This document shows positions 1 through 10,205 of a stretch of DNA of 64,000 nucleotides, one piece after another. The position numbers and the translations under genes are program-made. The DNA lies in NCBI RefSeq assembly GCF_005405005.1, contig NZ_BJDH01000004.1, positions 124,001 to 188,000 on the forward strand. Reading direction: 5' to 3'. The notes under the pieces are model-generated. The model made no database searches. It worked only from the letters and a program-made list of their open reading frames with translations, and was not told where the DNA came from. Origin of the DNA: Lactiplantibacillus daoliensis. Lineage in GTDB: Bacteria > Bacillota > Bacilli > Lactobacillales > Lactobacillaceae. The first letter of the stretch is position 1. Each line of letters begins with the position of its first letter.

Positions 1-10
1 GTTTCATAAA

Positions 11-34
11 AAGGCACGTTGATGAACGTGCCTT
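11..34 (-). terminator. Rho-independent terminator after the small membrane protein gene
   Basis: A perfect 10-bp stem (AAGGCACGTT / AACGTGCCTT) with a 4-nt loop. Read on the minus strand it is followed by TTTTATG, so it ends the transcript that carries the gene at 43-381. Confidence 0.75.
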
Positions 35-42
35 GCTTACCG

Positions 43-381
43 CTAATCCCGTTGTGCTTCACGAGGTGCGGCCATCCCGTAAGCTAAGTACGACAAGCCT
101 AAATCGACTAACGCCAAATAGTAGACGTACTGTGGGAAAAATAGATAGAGACCAAGTAAACAAAATATTGGTAGCAACCAGACTAACCAGCCCGTACGAG
201 CCGTTCGACGAATTTGCCAACCAATGATCATGGCCACGATAAAGTCAAAACAAAATAGTAACCAGACGATTTGATGAAACCGGCTGACACTCAATAACTT
301 TAAGAGCCAAGGTAAAACGACCCCAACTAGGATTGCAACTAGCCAATACTGGCCGTTAAATTTACGAAATTTCTCCGTCAA
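43..381 (-). CDS. Small integral membrane protein of unknown function (112 aa)
   Basis: I do not recognise a named family. The protein is very hydrophobic, with about four membrane segments (roughly residues 11-28, 38-54, 66-82 and 85-103), short charged loops and a charged C-terminus. The start is TTG, chosen because GAGGG lies six bases upstream. It follows rsmE on the same strand with a gap of about 70 bases and is closed by the hairpin at 11-34, so it may share the prmA-rsmE transcript. No catalytic motif is visible. The gene model is well supported; the function is unknown. Confidence 0.75.
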   Translation of the reverse strand: MTEKFRKFNGQYWLVAILVGVVLPWLLKLLSVSRFHQIVWLLFCFDFIVAMIIGWQIRRTARTGWLVWLLPIFCLLGLYLFFPQYVYYLALVDLGLSYLAYGMAAPREAQRD

Positions 382-450
382 ACTAATCCCTCACTTACAC
401 TTAAATGCTTAATGACTATGATTATTTATTGTACACCACCAACGCTTAAA

Positions 451-1203
451 TTACACTAATTCTTGCGAAAAAGAAACCGCGCTAAGTAGGTACATTGGCG
501 CGGTTTCTGCGCGCATAATTCGTGGTCCTAAACCGGCCGCTACGACCCCTGCTTGAGCTAAGTCACTCACTTCGGTCATCGTCAACCCACCTTCGGGACC
601 AAAAACAGCTAACAAACGTTGACCGATAGCCATTTTGTTCAATGATTGGACTAACTGACTACTTTCGCCTTGCTTCGCTGATTCTTCCCAGGCCACGATC
701 CCAGTATCATATGGCACGGTTTGAACTAACTTGGTCAAACTAGGCTGATACGACACAGTTGGCACAACCGTGCGATGAGACTGTTCCGCCGCCGCATGAG
801 CAATTTTAGCCAAACGAGCTAACTTACGATCACGCTTGTTTTCAGCCCACTTGGCAACCGCGTATTGACTGTCGAAAAAGACAAATTCAGCAGCCCCAAG
901 TTCCGTGCCCCGTTGGACGATTTGTTCCGTTTTATCACCCTTGGAAACGCCACAAGCAATCACAACTTTAAGCGGTAATTCCACCTGAGGCGAACTGACC
1001 CGCACCACTTCAACTTGGGCGTCAATCGCTGTACTGCTCAACAGTTTGCCAATGACAACTTGTTGATTGGCCGTCACAAATTCAGCCTCATCCCCAACTT
1101 GTGCCCGCATGACTTTAAGCCAATGATGAACACTCTCACCGGTTAACTTAAATTGCTCGCCAATCGTTGTTGGCGCTGACGCCGTTAAAAAATACCGTTG
1201 CAT
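451..1203 (-). CDS. rsmE: 16S rRNA (uracil1498-N3)-methyltransferase
   Basis: RsmE methylates N3 of U1498 in 16S rRNA of the 30S subunit, using S-adenosylmethionine. The 250-aa length is typical. An N-terminal PUA-like RNA-binding part (about 1-70) precedes a SPOUT methyltransferase domain. The SPOUT knot is visible in GVSKGDKTEQIVQRGTELG (middle) and near the C-terminus in FGPEGGLT followed by LGPRIMRAETAP. The start has GGAGG about eight bases upstream. It lies 15 bases downstream of prmA, a pairing common in Firmicutes, and is probably co-transcribed with it. Confidence 0.95.
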   Translation of the reverse strand: MQRYFLTASAPTTIGEQFKLTGESVHHWLKVMRAQVGDEAEFVTANQQVVIGKLLSSTAIDAQVEVVRVSSPQVELPLKVVIACGVSKGDKTEQIVQRGTELGAAEFVFFDSQYAVAKWAENKRDRKLARLAKIAHAAAEQSHRTVVPTVSYQPSLTKLVQTVPYDTGIVAWEESAKQGESSQLVQSLNKMAIGQRLLAVFGPEGGLTMTEVSDLAQAGVVAAGLGPRIMRAETAPMYLLSAVSFSQELV

Positions 1204-1218
1204 ACGCGTCGTCCTCCG

Positions 1219-2169
1219 TTAATCTGCATCCGTTGGGAGATAGGCCACAATACTGTGCCAGTCGCCCATTTGAGTGTGCTGTGTAATTTGGAAACCTGCG
1301 CCCTTAATAGCATCAAGTACTCCTTGAAACTTGTCATCGATAATTCCTGAAGTAATAAAATACCCGCCACGCTTGAGATTTGCTTTAGCTTGCGGAACTA
1401 ATGGGATAATAATTTCCGCCAGAATGTTGGCCACAATAATATCAGCCTGGGTATGAATTCCCTTGAGTAAATCATTCGCTGCAATCTTAATGTCAGCTGC
1501 AACTGGATTTAAGTCAAGGTTGGCTTGAGCAGACTTGACGGCCACGTCATCCAAATCATAAGCTTCAACTTGGCCGACGCCCATCGCTTTAGCCGCAATA
1601 CTCAAAATACCAGAACCAGTCCCAACATCAATCAAATGTTCACCACCGTTGATGACCGTTTCCAAGCCCTGTAGTGACAACTTGGTCGTCGGATGCGTCC
1701 CCGTTCCAAATGCCATGCCAGGATCTAGTTTGAGCACTAATTCACCTGGTTGCGTTGGTTGGTAATTTTCCCAACTTGGCACAATGGTCAGATAGCGCGT
1801 CACCCGTACTGGATGATAGTACTTCTTCCACGCTGTCGCCCAGTTTTCGTCGGATAAGTCAGCCATGCTGACCTCACCAGGAGCTGGATTCAAGCCGAAA
1901 TCAGTTAGTTGTGCCACCCGTTGTTTGATGGTTGGCACAATTTCTGGGACAAAAATCGTTTCTGGATAATACGCCGAAATCTGTGCACCCTTGGTAATGT
2001 GTGGAATAGTCGCTAAATCGATAATTTCACCATACCGATCTGGCTTTAGATTTTGATAATCTAGGGCATCGTCAATTTTCACACCACTGGCACCAGATTC
2101 CATTAAGATATTCGAAACAGCCTCAACCGCTTCATTTGAGGTACTGACCGTTACTTCTGTCCATTTCAT
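1219..2169 (-). CDS. prmA: Ribosomal protein L11 methyltransferase
   Basis: PrmA trimethylates ribosomal protein L11 using S-adenosylmethionine. The 316-aa length matches the family. The N-terminal substrate-recognition domain (about 1-100) is followed by a Rossmann methyltransferase domain with the SAM-binding motif [13 protein letters not shown] and the catalytic-region motif [16 protein letters not shown] just before motif I is characteristic of PrmA. The start is preceded by AGGAGG. The gene heads a prmA-rsmE unit on the minus strand. Confidence 0.96.
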   Translation of the reverse strand: MKWTEVTVSTSNEAVEAVSNILMESGASGVKIDDALDYQNLKPDRYGEIIDLATIPHITKGAQISAYYPETIFVPEIVPTIKQRVAQLTDFGLNPAPGEVSMADLSDENWATAWKKYYHPVRVTRYLTIVPSWENYQPTQPGELVLKLDPGMAFGTGTHPTTKLSLQGLETVINGGEHLIDVGTGSGILSIAAKAMGVGQVEAYDLDDVAVKSAQANLDLNPVAADIKIAANDLLKGIHTQADIIVANILAEIIIPLVPQAKANLKRGGYFITSGIIDDKFQGVLDAIKGAGFQITQHTQMGDWHSIVAYLPTDAD

Positions 2170-2266
2170 GAGTCGTTTCCTCCTAGAGAAAGTTTAATTA
2201 GTCTTATTCTACCAATAAATCAGTGTTTGACGCAAAAAGGGACCGATAACGCGATTGACAAGCCGA

Positions 2267-2887
2267 TTACCGCCAACCGTGGTGGACCGTATCAATATCT
2301 CGCTTGTGGATTTGAGACACAAACGGGTTGCCGACCACATAATATCGTAATGGCGCCGTGCTCCAATCCGCTTTGTTTAAAATACCAATTCGAGCACTGT
2401 GACCAATTTGTTTGGGCGTTCGAGCCGATGAAAAATCAATGGTCAAAGTTTCTGGTGATAGTGGGCGCCCGTTCAACGTTTTATCAAGTCCCAGTGCCTG
2501 CATTAGTTTACCCGGACCAGTCGTCAAATTACTGAGCGGTACCGGCCGATTCATCTGCATTTGAACAAGACCACTAGCTGGCTCAATGCCTCGGATTAGG
2601 ACACACTCTGGCACTCCTACGGCTTGGGTGACTAGATTTAATAAAAATTGAGTACGCATCTGATAAATGTAAATCGTCCCAGCAGCTTGCCAAAGTGCTT
2701 GATTACGTTTTGTTTGATGATTTTTGAATGCATGGGCACCCGCATCCTGAGTTCCCAAATAGGCTTCTGTTTCAGTAATCCAGGCACTAATTGGGCCGTC
2801 TTCTGCCTGATACACCAATCTCTGACCTAATAAGCTGGCGGCAATCTGTTGCGTGGGTAGGTTGGTTAAAAAGTCACCAATTTGCAT
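2267..2887 (-). CDS. DNA-3-methyladenine glycosylase, AAG/MPG type
   Basis: This is a monofunctional base-excision repair enzyme that removes alkylated purines such as 3-methyladenine. The 206-aa protein shows the AAG signature: ITETEAYLG holds the catalytic glutamate, AGAHAFKNHQTKRN follows, and GPGKLMQALGLD lies in the C-terminal half. GGGAG precedes the ATG. It stands alone between prmA and an orphan small gene on the same strand. The assignment is by family motifs; the substrate range is inferred. Confidence 0.93.
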   Translation of the reverse strand: MQIGDFLTNLPTQQIAASLLGQRLVYQAEDGPISAWITETEAYLGTQDAGAHAFKNHQTKRNQALWQAAGTIYIYQMRTQFLLNLVTQAVGVPECVLIRGIEPASGLVQMQMNRPVPLSNLTTGPGKLMQALGLDKTLNGRPLSPETLTIDFSSARTPKQIGHSARIGILNKADWSTAPLRYYVVGNPFVSQIHKRDIDTVHHGWR

Positions 2888-2920
2888 GTCACTTGACTCC
2901 CTTCGCTAGATATTAAAAAA

Positions 2921-2936
2921 GCGGCTAATCAGCCGC
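2921..2936 (-). terminator. Terminator hairpin overlapping the stop codon of the 94-aa gene
   Basis: The stem GCGGCT / AGCCGC has a 4-nt loop. On the minus strand it is followed by a run of six T. The stop codon TAG at 2925-2927 lies within the hairpin, so it terminates the small gene immediately upstream of the glycosylase gene. Confidence 0.75.
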
Positions 2937-3209
2937 CTTTCTGGTCAAACGTTTATTTAGATACTTAAGCATATCTGCTTCGTGCTTAAAAATTCGAGGA
3001 TGCTTCTGCTTGTGCAGTCGTAAGGCAATCTCATTAATTTTAACGCGTCCAGTCCAAGTGTGACTATACTTCACGACCACGCGATTATTTCGATGGTCCT
3101 TACCGAATTTCAACACGTAAACGCTGTCGGGAACCATTAGCGGTCGAATATACGTTTTATCGTAATCATAGTTTATCGATCGCAAATACTGTTTCGTGCG
3201 CTTTAACAT
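2925..3209 (-). CDS. Conserved-looking basic small protein, function unknown (94 aa)
   Basis: Not recognised. The product is strongly basic (many Lys, Arg and His) with no signal peptide or membrane segment, and a central stretch VYVLKFGKDHRNNRVVVKY that looks like beta strands, suggesting a nucleic-acid-binding or other compact cytoplasmic protein. A GAAGGAG ribosome binding site precedes the ATG. A TATAAT-like box on the minus strand near 3294-3301 could be its promoter. It has its own terminator and therefore appears to be monocistronic. Confidence 0.7.
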   Translation of the reverse strand: MLKRTKQYLRSINYDYDKTYIRPLMVPDSVYVLKFGKDHRNNRVVVKYSHTWTGRVKINEIALRLHKQKHPRIFKHEADMLKYLNKRLTRKAAD

Positions 3210-3465
3210 GTCGTTGATCTCTCCTTCACTAAGTGAAATTGATTTTATTTAAGAACTTAATTAATTAAGCCCCGCTCCGTTAGTTCTGAAAGATATTATA
3301 ACAGATTTTAAACGCTAATTGTACCAATTCGCCACCGGTTAGGCAACAATTCGACTTTATTTCCTGATATTTAATTAAATCCTGGCCGAATCACTCGATT
3401 ACTAATTTAATTATGATAAACTATTTGCAGTTAGGAAACTGATCTTTTACAAGGGGATAATTGTT

Positions 3466-3756
3466 ATGATATTAATCGAAAAAATTCACCAACGTGGTCA
3501 CGCTGAATTAACGAGTGTTGACCAAATCGAACGTTTTCAAACCGCCGATGGCTATATCATCTCGAACCAAGTACTCGCTCGAGAAATCGGCGCAGATAGT
3601 GAAAATTGCTTCTACAAAAATACCGAAGGCAAACGAAAAAAAGTCGTTGCGACTAAAGATGACCAGGGTCAATGGCATTTAAAAACCATCGGTAACACCG
3701 ATCCTGCCACTGACGGCCTGTTACAGTTACCTTATATGCCCACTAACTGGGGATAA
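3466..3756 (+). CDS. Small protein of unknown function (96 aa)
   Basis: Not recognised. The protein is soluble with mixed charge and no membrane segment. Its layout (an opening beta strand, then a phrase like ADGYIISNQVLAREIG, then a second half with basic residues) loosely resembles DUF3892-type proteins, but I cannot confirm that. The ATG follows AAGGGGATAATTGTT, a good ribosome binding site. It is transcribed away from its neighbours and closed by the bidirectional hairpin at 3800-3839. About 255 bases upstream (3210-3465) hold only AT-rich promoter-like sequence. Confidence 0.7.
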   Translation: MILIEKIHQRGHAELTSVDQIERFQTADGYIISNQVLAREIGADSENCFYKNTEGKRKKVVATKDDQGQWHLKTIGNTDPATDGLLQLPYMPTNWG

Positions 3757-3799
3757 TTGGTAGCTACAACTAGTTAATCAGAAGCTATTTGTTCTACTC

Positions 3800-3839
3800 A
3801 AAAAGGGATTAACCGCGTTTTTGCGATTAATCCCTTTTT
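3800..3839. terminator. Bidirectional terminator between the 96-aa gene and lepA
   Basis: A 13-bp perfect stem (AAAAAGGGATTAA / TTAATCCCTTTTT) encloses a 14-nt loop. Runs of A and T flank both arms, so it can stop transcripts from either side. Confidence 0.85.
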
Positions 3840-3876
3840 GACTGTTATCAAATTAGTGTGGCAAATGCACCCCACT

Positions 3877-3908
3877 GACGAAAAGCCCTATTACGACGGC
3901 TTTTCGTC
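3877..3908 (-). repeat. Inverted repeat spanning the lepA stop codon
   Basis: The 11-base arms GACGAAAAGCC and GGCTTTTCGTC are perfectly complementary and flank a 10-nt loop that contains the lepA TAA stop (3891-3893). No strong T run follows on the minus strand, so this may be a 3' stabilising stem upstream of the true terminator at 3800-3839. Confidence 0.6.
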
Positions 3909-5726
3909 TTCGTCGGTTTTCAGAACTGCCATGAAAGCTTCTTGCGGAATTTCCACCCGACCAACGGCTTTCATACGTTTCTTCCCAACCTTTTGCTTTT
4001 CAAGTAACTTCATCCGTCGAGTGCGGTCCCCACCATAAAGGTGAGCCGTCACATCTTTCCGATAAGCTTTGATATTTGTCCGGGCAATGACCTTAGCGCC
4101 AATCGTTGCTTGAACTGGAATTTCAAAGTTTTGCCGTGGAATAATTGTCTTTAGTTTCGAGGCAATTTCACGACCACGCGCCGGCGCAAAGTCCCGATGA
4201 GAAATAAAACTCAACGCATCGACCTTATCACCATTCAGCAAGATATCAATTTTGACCAAATCACTCGCACGGTAGCCATCTAAATCATAATCTAATGACG
4301 CATAACCACGGGTATTTGACTTCAATTTATCAAAGAAGTCAAAAATGATTTCTGACAATGGAATATGATAGACCACGTTGACCCGGTTATTATCCAGATA
4401 AGCCATCGTATCAAATTCACCACGTTTACGCTGTGCCAACTCCATGACTGCGCCAACGTATTCATTAGGCACCATGATCTGAGCTTTGACGTAAGGTTCA
4501 CGAATTTCTTTTAACGAGGATGCTTCTGGCATTTCCGCCGGATTTTCAACATCTTTTTCCGTACCATCAGTCATCAACACGTGGTAAGTAACTGATGGCG
4601 CCGTGGTAATCAATTCCAGATTGAATTCTCGTTCCAGCCGCTCTTGGATCACATCCATGTGCAACAGCCCTAAGAAGCCACAGCGGAACCCAAATCCTAA
4701 CGCCTGTGACGATTCGGCTTCAAATTCCAAGGCCGCATCATTCAACTTGAGTTTTTCCAATGCTTCACGCAAATCGGTAAATTTGGCATTATCAGTTGGA
4801 TAGATCCCAGCGTAAACCATTGGATTCATTTCACGATAGCCGGCCAGCGCCTTTTCGGCAGGGTTGGCAGCGTTAGTCACCGTATCCCCGACTCGCGTAT
4901 CCTGAATATCCTTGATACTAGCTGTAATATAACCAACGTCGCCCGCCATCAAATAGTCACGCGCAATGGGCTTGGGGGAGTTGACCCCCACTTCAGTGAC
5001 GTCGTAAGTACTGCCACTGTTCATTAACTTGATCTTATCACCAGGTCGAACAATGCCTTCGTGTACCCGAACGCTCAAAACGACCCCACGATAGTCATCA
5101 TAAATTGAGTCAAAGACTAACGCCTTCAACGGTGCATCCAAGTCACCAGTTGGCGCTGGAACCTTATGCACGACTTGTTCAAGTAATTCTTCGATCCCAA
5201 TTCCCGCCTTCGCAGAGGCTAAGACCGCATCTGAGGCATCAATCCCAATATCATCTTCAATTTCTTGTCGAACCTTTTCGGGTTCCGCAGATGGTAAATC
5301 AATTTTATTGATGACCGGCACGATTTCTAGATCATCATCAATTGCAAGGTAGACATTAGCGAGTGTCTGCGCTTCTACCCCTTGCGCCGCATCAACGACC
5401 AGAATGGCACCTTCACAGGCTGCCAGGCTACGTGAGACCTCATAGGTGAAGTCCACGTGTCCAGGAGTGTCAATCAGATGGAAAATATAGGTTTCGCCAT
5501 CTTTAGCCGTATAATGCAGTTCAACCGCATTTAACTTGATGGTAATCCCACGTTCACGTTCCAAATCCATTGAATCCAGCACTTGGTCCTGCATCTCACG
5601 TTTCGAGATGGTATCCGTCAATTCAAGAATCCGATCCGCCAACGTTGATTTACCATGATCAATGTGGGCGACGATTGAAAAATTCCGGATATGTTTTTGC
5701 CGATCTTGCATTGTCGCTTTATCCAT
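3891..5726 (-). CDS. lepA: Elongation factor 4 (LepA), ribosome-associated GTPase
   Basis: LepA is a translational GTPase that acts on stalled or initiating ribosomes. The 611-aa length is standard. The G domain shows AHIDHGKS (about 20-27), the switch region RERGITI, DTPGH and NKIDLP, followed by domain II, the EF-G-like domains ([27 protein letters not shown]) and the LepA-specific C-terminal domain (about 490-611, with [20 protein letters not shown]). It lies alone between the dlt operon and an orphan gene and has its own 3' stem. Confidence 0.98.
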   Translation of the reverse strand: MDKATMQDRQKHIRNFSIVAHIDHGKSTLADRILELTDTISKREMQDQVLDSMDLERERGITIKLNAVELHYTAKDGETYIFHLIDTPGHVDFTYEVSRSLAACEGAILVVDAAQGVEAQTLANVYLAIDDDLEIVPVINKIDLPSAEPEKVRQEIEDDIGIDASDAVLASAKAGIGIEELLEQVVHKVPAPTGDLDAPLKALVFDSIYDDYRGVVLSVRVHEGIVRPGDKIKLMNSGSTYDVTEVGVNSPKPIARDYLMAGDVGYITASIKDIQDTRVGDTVTNAANPAEKALAGYREMNPMVYAGIYPTDNAKFTDLREALEKLKLNDAALEFEAESSQALGFGFRCGFLGLLHMDVIQERLEREFNLELITTAPSVTYHVLMTDGTEKDVENPAEMPEASSLKEIREPYVKAQIMVPNEYVGAVMELAQRKRGEFDTMAYLDNNRVNVVYHIPLSEIIFDFFDKLKSNTRGYASLDYDLDGYRASDLVKIDILLNGDKVDALSFISHRDFAPARGREIASKLKTIIPRQNFEIPVQATIGAKVIARTNIKAYRKDVTAHLYGGDRTRRMKLLEKQKVGKKRMKAVGRVEIPQEAFMAVLKTDEDEKPS

Positions 5727-5840
5727 TTATTTTCCTACTTTCTTACTAATTCCTAGTCCAGACAATTATACCAACTAAGCTGCACAATCACAATTTTTCC
5801 GATAATTGAAGCACCGAACGACAAAATCGCGGCAAAAAAA

Positions 5841-5868
5841 TAATCCCAACCAAGATTGGTCAGGATTA
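5841..5868 (-). terminator. Terminator of the dlt operon
   Basis: Stem TAATCC / GGATTA with an inner ACCAA / TTGGT pairing. On the minus strand it is followed by seven T residues (5834-5840). It lies just downstream of the dltD stop. Confidence 0.75.
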
Positions 5869-5877
5869 CAAAACAGC

Positions 5878-7164
5878 TTATTGTTGTTCAAAAGCTTTTA
5901 AGTTTTTAGGATTGAGTTGTTGCCAACGCTTCGTGTAGAACTCATCATTCAAGTGATATTGTGGTTTAGTCATTGATTTCTTACTCAAAAACGGATTGAG
6001 CTGTTGATCAACAGCTAACCAGCCACGCCAGCCTAAATGAATCGTATCGGTCATGAAATAATCTTGATCGCCATCTTCTGACAAATCAATCACATTATTG
6101 AACCCTTGACTCGCCAACTGATAGCGAATCTTTTTGTCAAACTGCGCAATCATCGGCATTGATAGGCCTGTATAATTGGCCCACTTCTGATTGATTGGTG
6201 GAATCACAAACATCACATCTGTATGATTCTTGGCAAATTGATTTAAAACCAATTGGAAGTCAGAAAATTCTGGTGACTTCGTATAATCAAGTTTGGTTTG
6301 CGAGTTTTTCAAGTGCTTATAGTTCCGCCGCAACTGCGTCTTCCAGAAAGTGTTGCTAATTTCCAAACTGTTAGACGTTGTCTGTTGCTTACCAATGTTA
6401 CCAGCCAATTTATCCAAATTAGCATAATTATAATTGGCAGGCAATTGCGATTCAGCATGATCAACTTTACCAAGATTCTTACCCGAAATCCCGAATTTTG
6501 AAAAGAATTCATCTTCGCTACCAAGCATCCGCGCTTTATAGTTGATATAAGCTCGTTGTGAACTCGTTGGCTTTAAACCAGCAGCGACACGCGTCAAAGC
6601 ATTTGCCAACACTTTATCGGAAGATCCGGATGGCATTTCTAACAAACGCTTAGCCGCATAGCGGTCCATTTCGGTATTCTGTTCCGTCTGTAACCAGTCA
6701 GTCGTCTGCAAAGGTGAGTAATAGTACGCAAACGCATCCTTACGCGTCCCATGTGGCACAAACCATTGAGGTGAAATTACAAAGACAGCCTTCTTATTAG
6801 TTAACTGCTTTTTTACCGATTGCATCACGAAGTATTGGGTCAGCGATTGTGTCCCACGCGCCCCCAATAAGAATGGCCGATAATTACGTTGATACTTATC
6901 TGCCAACACTGACGGATGCATTGGATCAAATCGTGACCATTCGGACGACCCAAAGAACGGCACGTAACCGTCATCTAACGCTTGACGTTTAACGAGGCGG
7001 CCTTTTAAGACATTCGGTGACAGTGAGACTGCCGCCTTTTTCTCTGTCGTTTTGGAGACATGATTTAATCCGAACGAGAATGGCGAGAGCAGTACGGCCA
7101 ATAATAAGATAGCTACCAATATAATTGGCCCAAAAATCTTAAAAAGGCGTTTTGGAACACTCAT
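5878..7164 (-). CDS. dltD: D-alanyl transfer protein DltD
   Basis: DltD is the last enzyme of the Dlt pathway and is thought to transfer D-alanine onto teichoic acid at the outer face of the membrane. The 428-aa protein has an N-terminal membrane anchor (about 10-32) and an extracellular SGNH-hydrolase-like domain. [16 protein letters not shown] carries the catalytic serine and [10 protein letters not shown] near the C-terminus carries the Asp/His pair. Its ATG overlaps the dltC stop by four bases, which indicates translational coupling. Confidence 0.96.
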   Translation of the reverse strand: MSVPKRLFKIFGPIILVAILLLAVLLSPFSFGLNHVSKTTEKKAAVSLSPNVLKGRLVKRQALDDGYVPFFGSSEWSRFDPMHPSVLADKYQRNYRPFLLGARGTQSLTQYFVMQSVKKQLTNKKAVFVISPQWFVPHGTRKDAFAYYYSPLQTTDWLQTEQNTEMDRYAAKRLLEMPSGSSDKVLANALTRVAAGLKPTSSQRAYINYKARMLGSEDEFFSKFGISGKNLGKVDHAESQLPANYNYANLDKLAGNIGKQQTTSNSLEISNTFWKTQLRRNYKHLKNSQTKLDYTKSPEFSDFQLVLNQFAKNHTDVMFVIPPINQKWANYTGLSMPMIAQFDKKIRYQLASQGFNNVIDLSEDGDQDYFMTDTIHLGWRGWLAVDQQLNPFLSKKSMTKPQYHLNDEFYTKRWQQLNPKNLKAFEQQ

Positions 7165-7397
7165 TGCATGCTCTCGACCTTAGCAACGATTTTAGCAGGT
7201 GTGTCCCATTCTGACCGTTCGAATTCTGAGACAGGCACTTCGATACCTAATTGGTTTTGTAATTCCAATAAGAGTTGTACGGAACCCATTGAGTCTAAGA
7301 TACCTTCATCAAATAAGTTCGTGTCCATGTTGCTAGAAACGTCTTCCCCGGTTAAATCCTGTAAAATTGATAAGACTGTTGATTGTGTTTCATCCAT
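7161..7397 (-). CDS. dltC: D-alanyl carrier protein DltC
   Basis: DltC is the small acyl-carrier-like protein that accepts D-alanine from DltA on a phosphopantetheine arm. The 78-aa length is typical. The attachment serine is Ser36 in the motif LDSMGS. A normal ribosome binding site (AAGGAAG) precedes the ATG. It overlaps dltD and lies 31 bases after dltB. Confidence 0.96.
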   Translation of the reverse strand: MDETQSTVLSILQDLTGEDVSSNMDTNLFDEGILDSMGSVQLLLELQNQLGIEVPVSEFERSEWDTPAKIVAKVESMQ

Positions 7398-7428
7398 AAT
7401 AATAACTTCCTTTTTATTAATTTATTTT

Positions 7429-8643
7429 TTAATGCCGTGGCACGAACCACAGCGTGTTCAAGAATCCTGAGAAAATTAAGAAACTGAAACAAACCACGTT
7501 AAACGTTAAGAAGATGGCGAAGTATTCTGTAAACTTGTTATGCGGAATCTGGGCCTGATGCTTCTTCTTGTATCGTAACCACGAATCGTTGATCACCATC
7601 GCAAAACCATGGAATAACCCATAGACGATGTAGTACCAAGTCTCGCCATGCCAGAACCCCATGATCAACATGTTAATGACATAGGCGACGTTGGCCGTGG
7701 TAATCCGGCTCTTGAACCACTTGTGCTTCATCATAAAGAAGACCAAGCGCATGTAGATGAAATCACGGAACCAGAAAGATAACGTCATGTGCCAACGATT
7801 CCAGAAGTCTTTGATATTCTTTGACTTAAATGGTTGATTAAAGTTCATTGGGGTTTCAACACCCATCAGGTAACTGACCCCAACTGCAAACAAACTGTAA
7901 CCCGCAAAGTCAAAGAACAGATCCATACTGTAAGTATACATGACTCCTAGCAGTGCCCAAGAAATCCCATGTGCTTGCAAAGCCGCATGTTCAACCGTTG
8001 GCAACATTACTGTCCCAAAGATATAAGCCAATAAGAACTTATACAAGAACCCCAGAAAAATGTAACGAACCCCTTTTTCCATCAGATCCAAGTACTTCGC
8101 ACGCGTTGGCACACTATCGTAATCCTTGACGAAACGCCGATAACGGTCAATTGGTCCCGAAGAAATCGTTGGGAAGAATAGTAAGAACTGTCCAAATAAA
8201 ATTGGATGGAATTCTTTAATCACACCATCACGCGTTTCCATGATAGTCTGTACAACCTTAAAGGTTAAATAAGAAATTCCTAAGAATCCAATAATCGAAC
8301 TGGCGCCATGAGCAACAGCAGGCGTGATTTTAACAACTGCTAATGGAATAATCGCTAAAATCACACTCACCACGAAGACCCAGCCCTTGTTAGCTGAATC
8401 TGCCCGCTGACGGTATTTCGAGTACAACCAAACCAAACAGATTTGGTAGACCAGGTAAATAATCAATGCGATCCCAGTCTTCCATTTTGGCCCACCAAAG
8501 GTCAGCAGCAGGAAGACAAATGAGATGATTGATTCATAAATGTGTGAACGGTGGCCGTAAAGTAATCCAATCATTAACGGTAACAGAGCAATGAAAAGTA
8601 AGATGAAGTACGTTGGGTTACCGTATGGATCAAATGACATCAT
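7429..8643 (-). CDS. dltB: D-alanyl export MBOAT protein DltB
   Basis: DltB is a polytopic membrane O-acyltransferase that moves D-alanine from DltC across the membrane. The 404-aa protein has around 11 hydrophobic segments. The MBOAT signature is visible in FWNRWHMTLSFWFRDF and in GFWHGETWYY, where the histidine is the conserved catalytic one. The start overlaps the dltA stop by four bases (ATGA-type coupling). Confidence 0.97.
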   Translation of the reverse strand: MMSFDPYGNPTYFILLFIALLPLMIGLLYGHRSHIYESIISFVFLLLTFGGPKWKTGIALIIYLVYQICLVWLYSKYRQRADSANKGWVFVVSVILAIIPLAVVKITPAVAHGASSIIGFLGISYLTFKVVQTIMETRDGVIKEFHPILFGQFLLFFPTISSGPIDRYRRFVKDYDSVPTRAKYLDLMEKGVRYIFLGFLYKFLLAYIFGTVMLPTVEHAALQAHGISWALLGVMYTYSMDLFFDFAGYSLFAVGVSYLMGVETPMNFNQPFKSKNIKDFWNRWHMTLSFWFRDFIYMRLVFFMMKHKWFKSRITTANVAYVINMLIMGFWHGETWYYIVYGLFHGFAMVINDSWLRYKKKHQAQIPHNKFTEYFAIFLTFNVVCFSFLIFSGFLNTLWFVPRH

Positions 8644-10166
8644 TCCGGATTAACCTCTTTCATAATCGACTTGACATCAATTTTGCCGTTAGGCGTCAAT
8701 GGCAAGCTTTCTTGATAGACGAAACGCTGAGGAATCATATATTCCATCATCATTCCTTGTAAATCTTTTTTGATTGCCGTGGTCAAGGCAAAGTCCGTTT
8801 CAAATTCATTCGGCTTTGGCACCACGTAAGCGATCATTTGGGTTACTTTATGCTCTTTATTGTACTTCGGTACGGCTACCGCTTGTTTAATATGTTGCTG
8901 TTGACCCAAGAAATGATCAACTTCTTCTAGCTCAATTCGATAACCATGCATCTTAATTTGGAAATCGACACGACCACGGTAACGGAACAAGCCGTCAGCG
9001 TCCATCGTACCAATATCACCAGAATGATAAGCGCGTTGGCCATCTAATTCAAAGAATGCTTTGGCTGTCTTTTCAGGATTATTGAGATACCCCTTTGAAA
9101 CACTTGGACCAGCAATGATCAACTCGCCCTCAGTTCCAGTTGGGACTGGTTCGCCGTTTTCATCAACAACGACCATTTGCGTATCGGCCTTCGCATAACC
9201 AATTGGCAACCGATCAAATTTTGCTAAGGCTGCATCCGTAATCTCAATTTGCGTGACTGCGACACAGGTTTCCGTTGGGCCATAAGTGTTGAAAATCCGA
9301 GCTGCTGGGAAACGTTGCTTTAAAGTCGCTGCCGTTTTATGCGTCAATTCTTCCCCACAGAATAAGAAGTGGGTCAATGATGGTAAGTTTTCGGCATTAA
9401 ACTTAGGTTCAAGCAAACAAATATCCATAAATGAAGGCGTTGAAACCCACACGTTAATTGGGAGCGTCGGTAGCGCCGCAAATAATTGCTTAAAGTCATC
9501 AGTTACGGCCTTTGGTAGTGCATAGAGCGTCCCACCAGCTGCCAATGTTGGATAAACATCCATCACTGATAAATCAAATGAATATGGTGGTTGTGATAAC
9601 GCGTTTGGTTGTGCAGGTAAGCCGAAATCATCGCTCAACATCCAGTTCACGTAACTAATTAAGTTGTCGTGACTGATCTGAACCCCTTTTGGTTTACCCG
9701 TCGTTCCAGACGTAAAAATAATATAGTAATTATCATCGCCATTCACCGCATGATCTACTTGGTAAGCCACGGTTGTTTTGAAAATGGCATCCAATTGATC
9801 AGGTGTAATGACTGGCGTCGTGCCAACACCCGTTGGTAAGTCAGCGACCGCAATGACGGCAGCCGGCTTGGCAATTTCATTAATCATCGTTAAACGTTCA
9901 TTTGGCGAATGTGTATCAATCGGAATGTAGGCGCGACCGGATTTCACAATCCCTAAGAAGGTCGCAATCATTTCAAAAGTTTGCCCGCCGAAAACAATTA
10001 TCGGCGCATCGGCTGCCAAATCCAGCGTATCTAAGTGCGCTGCTAACGCGTCTGAATATCGTTTTAAATCGGCGTAAGTGTGTTTTACACCCTGCACATC
10101 GTAGACTACCTTTTCTGGTTGAGTCCGTGCAAAATCATCAATTGTTGCAATCATATTTTTGATCAT
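8640..10166 (-). CDS. dltA: D-alanine--D-alanyl carrier protein ligase DltA
   Basis: DltA activates D-alanine with ATP and loads it on DltC in the cytoplasm. The 508-aa adenylate-forming enzyme shows the core motifs in order: YYIIFTSGTTGKPKGVQ (phosphate loop), FCGEELTHK, NTYGPTE, HSGDIG, and GYRIELEEVD. The catalytic lysine is in TPNGKID near the C-terminus. The gene follows dltX by about 40 bases and overlaps dltB by four. Confidence 0.98.
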   Translation of the reverse strand: MIKNMIATIDDFARTQPEKVVYDVQGVKHTYADLKRYSDALAAHLDTLDLAADAPIIVFGGQTFEMIATFLGIVKSGRAYIPIDTHSPNERLTMINEIAKPAAVIAVADLPTGVGTTPVITPDQLDAIFKTTVAYQVDHAVNGDDNYYIIFTSGTTGKPKGVQISHDNLISYVNWMLSDDFGLPAQPNALSQPPYSFDLSVMDVYPTLAAGGTLYALPKAVTDDFKQLFAALPTLPINVWVSTPSFMDICLLEPKFNAENLPSLTHFLFCGEELTHKTAATLKQRFPAARIFNTYGPTETCVAVTQIEITDAALAKFDRLPIGYAKADTQMVVVDENGEPVPTGTEGELIIAGPSVSKGYLNNPEKTAKAFFELDGQRAYHSGDIGTMDADGLFRYRGRVDFQIKMHGYRIELEEVDHFLGQQQHIKQAVAVPKYNKEHKVTQMIAYVVPKPNEFETDFALTTAIKKDLQGMMMEYMIPQRFVYQESLPLTPNGKIDVKSIMKEVNPE

Positions 10167-10205
10167 TAGTCATTTCCCCCAAAAAGATCGTTATTGCCTT
10201 CCCAG

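Noticed and set aside
1185-1370. 61-aa minus-strand frame in the prmA 3' end
   Set aside because: It overlaps prmA in another frame and lacks a ribosome binding site.
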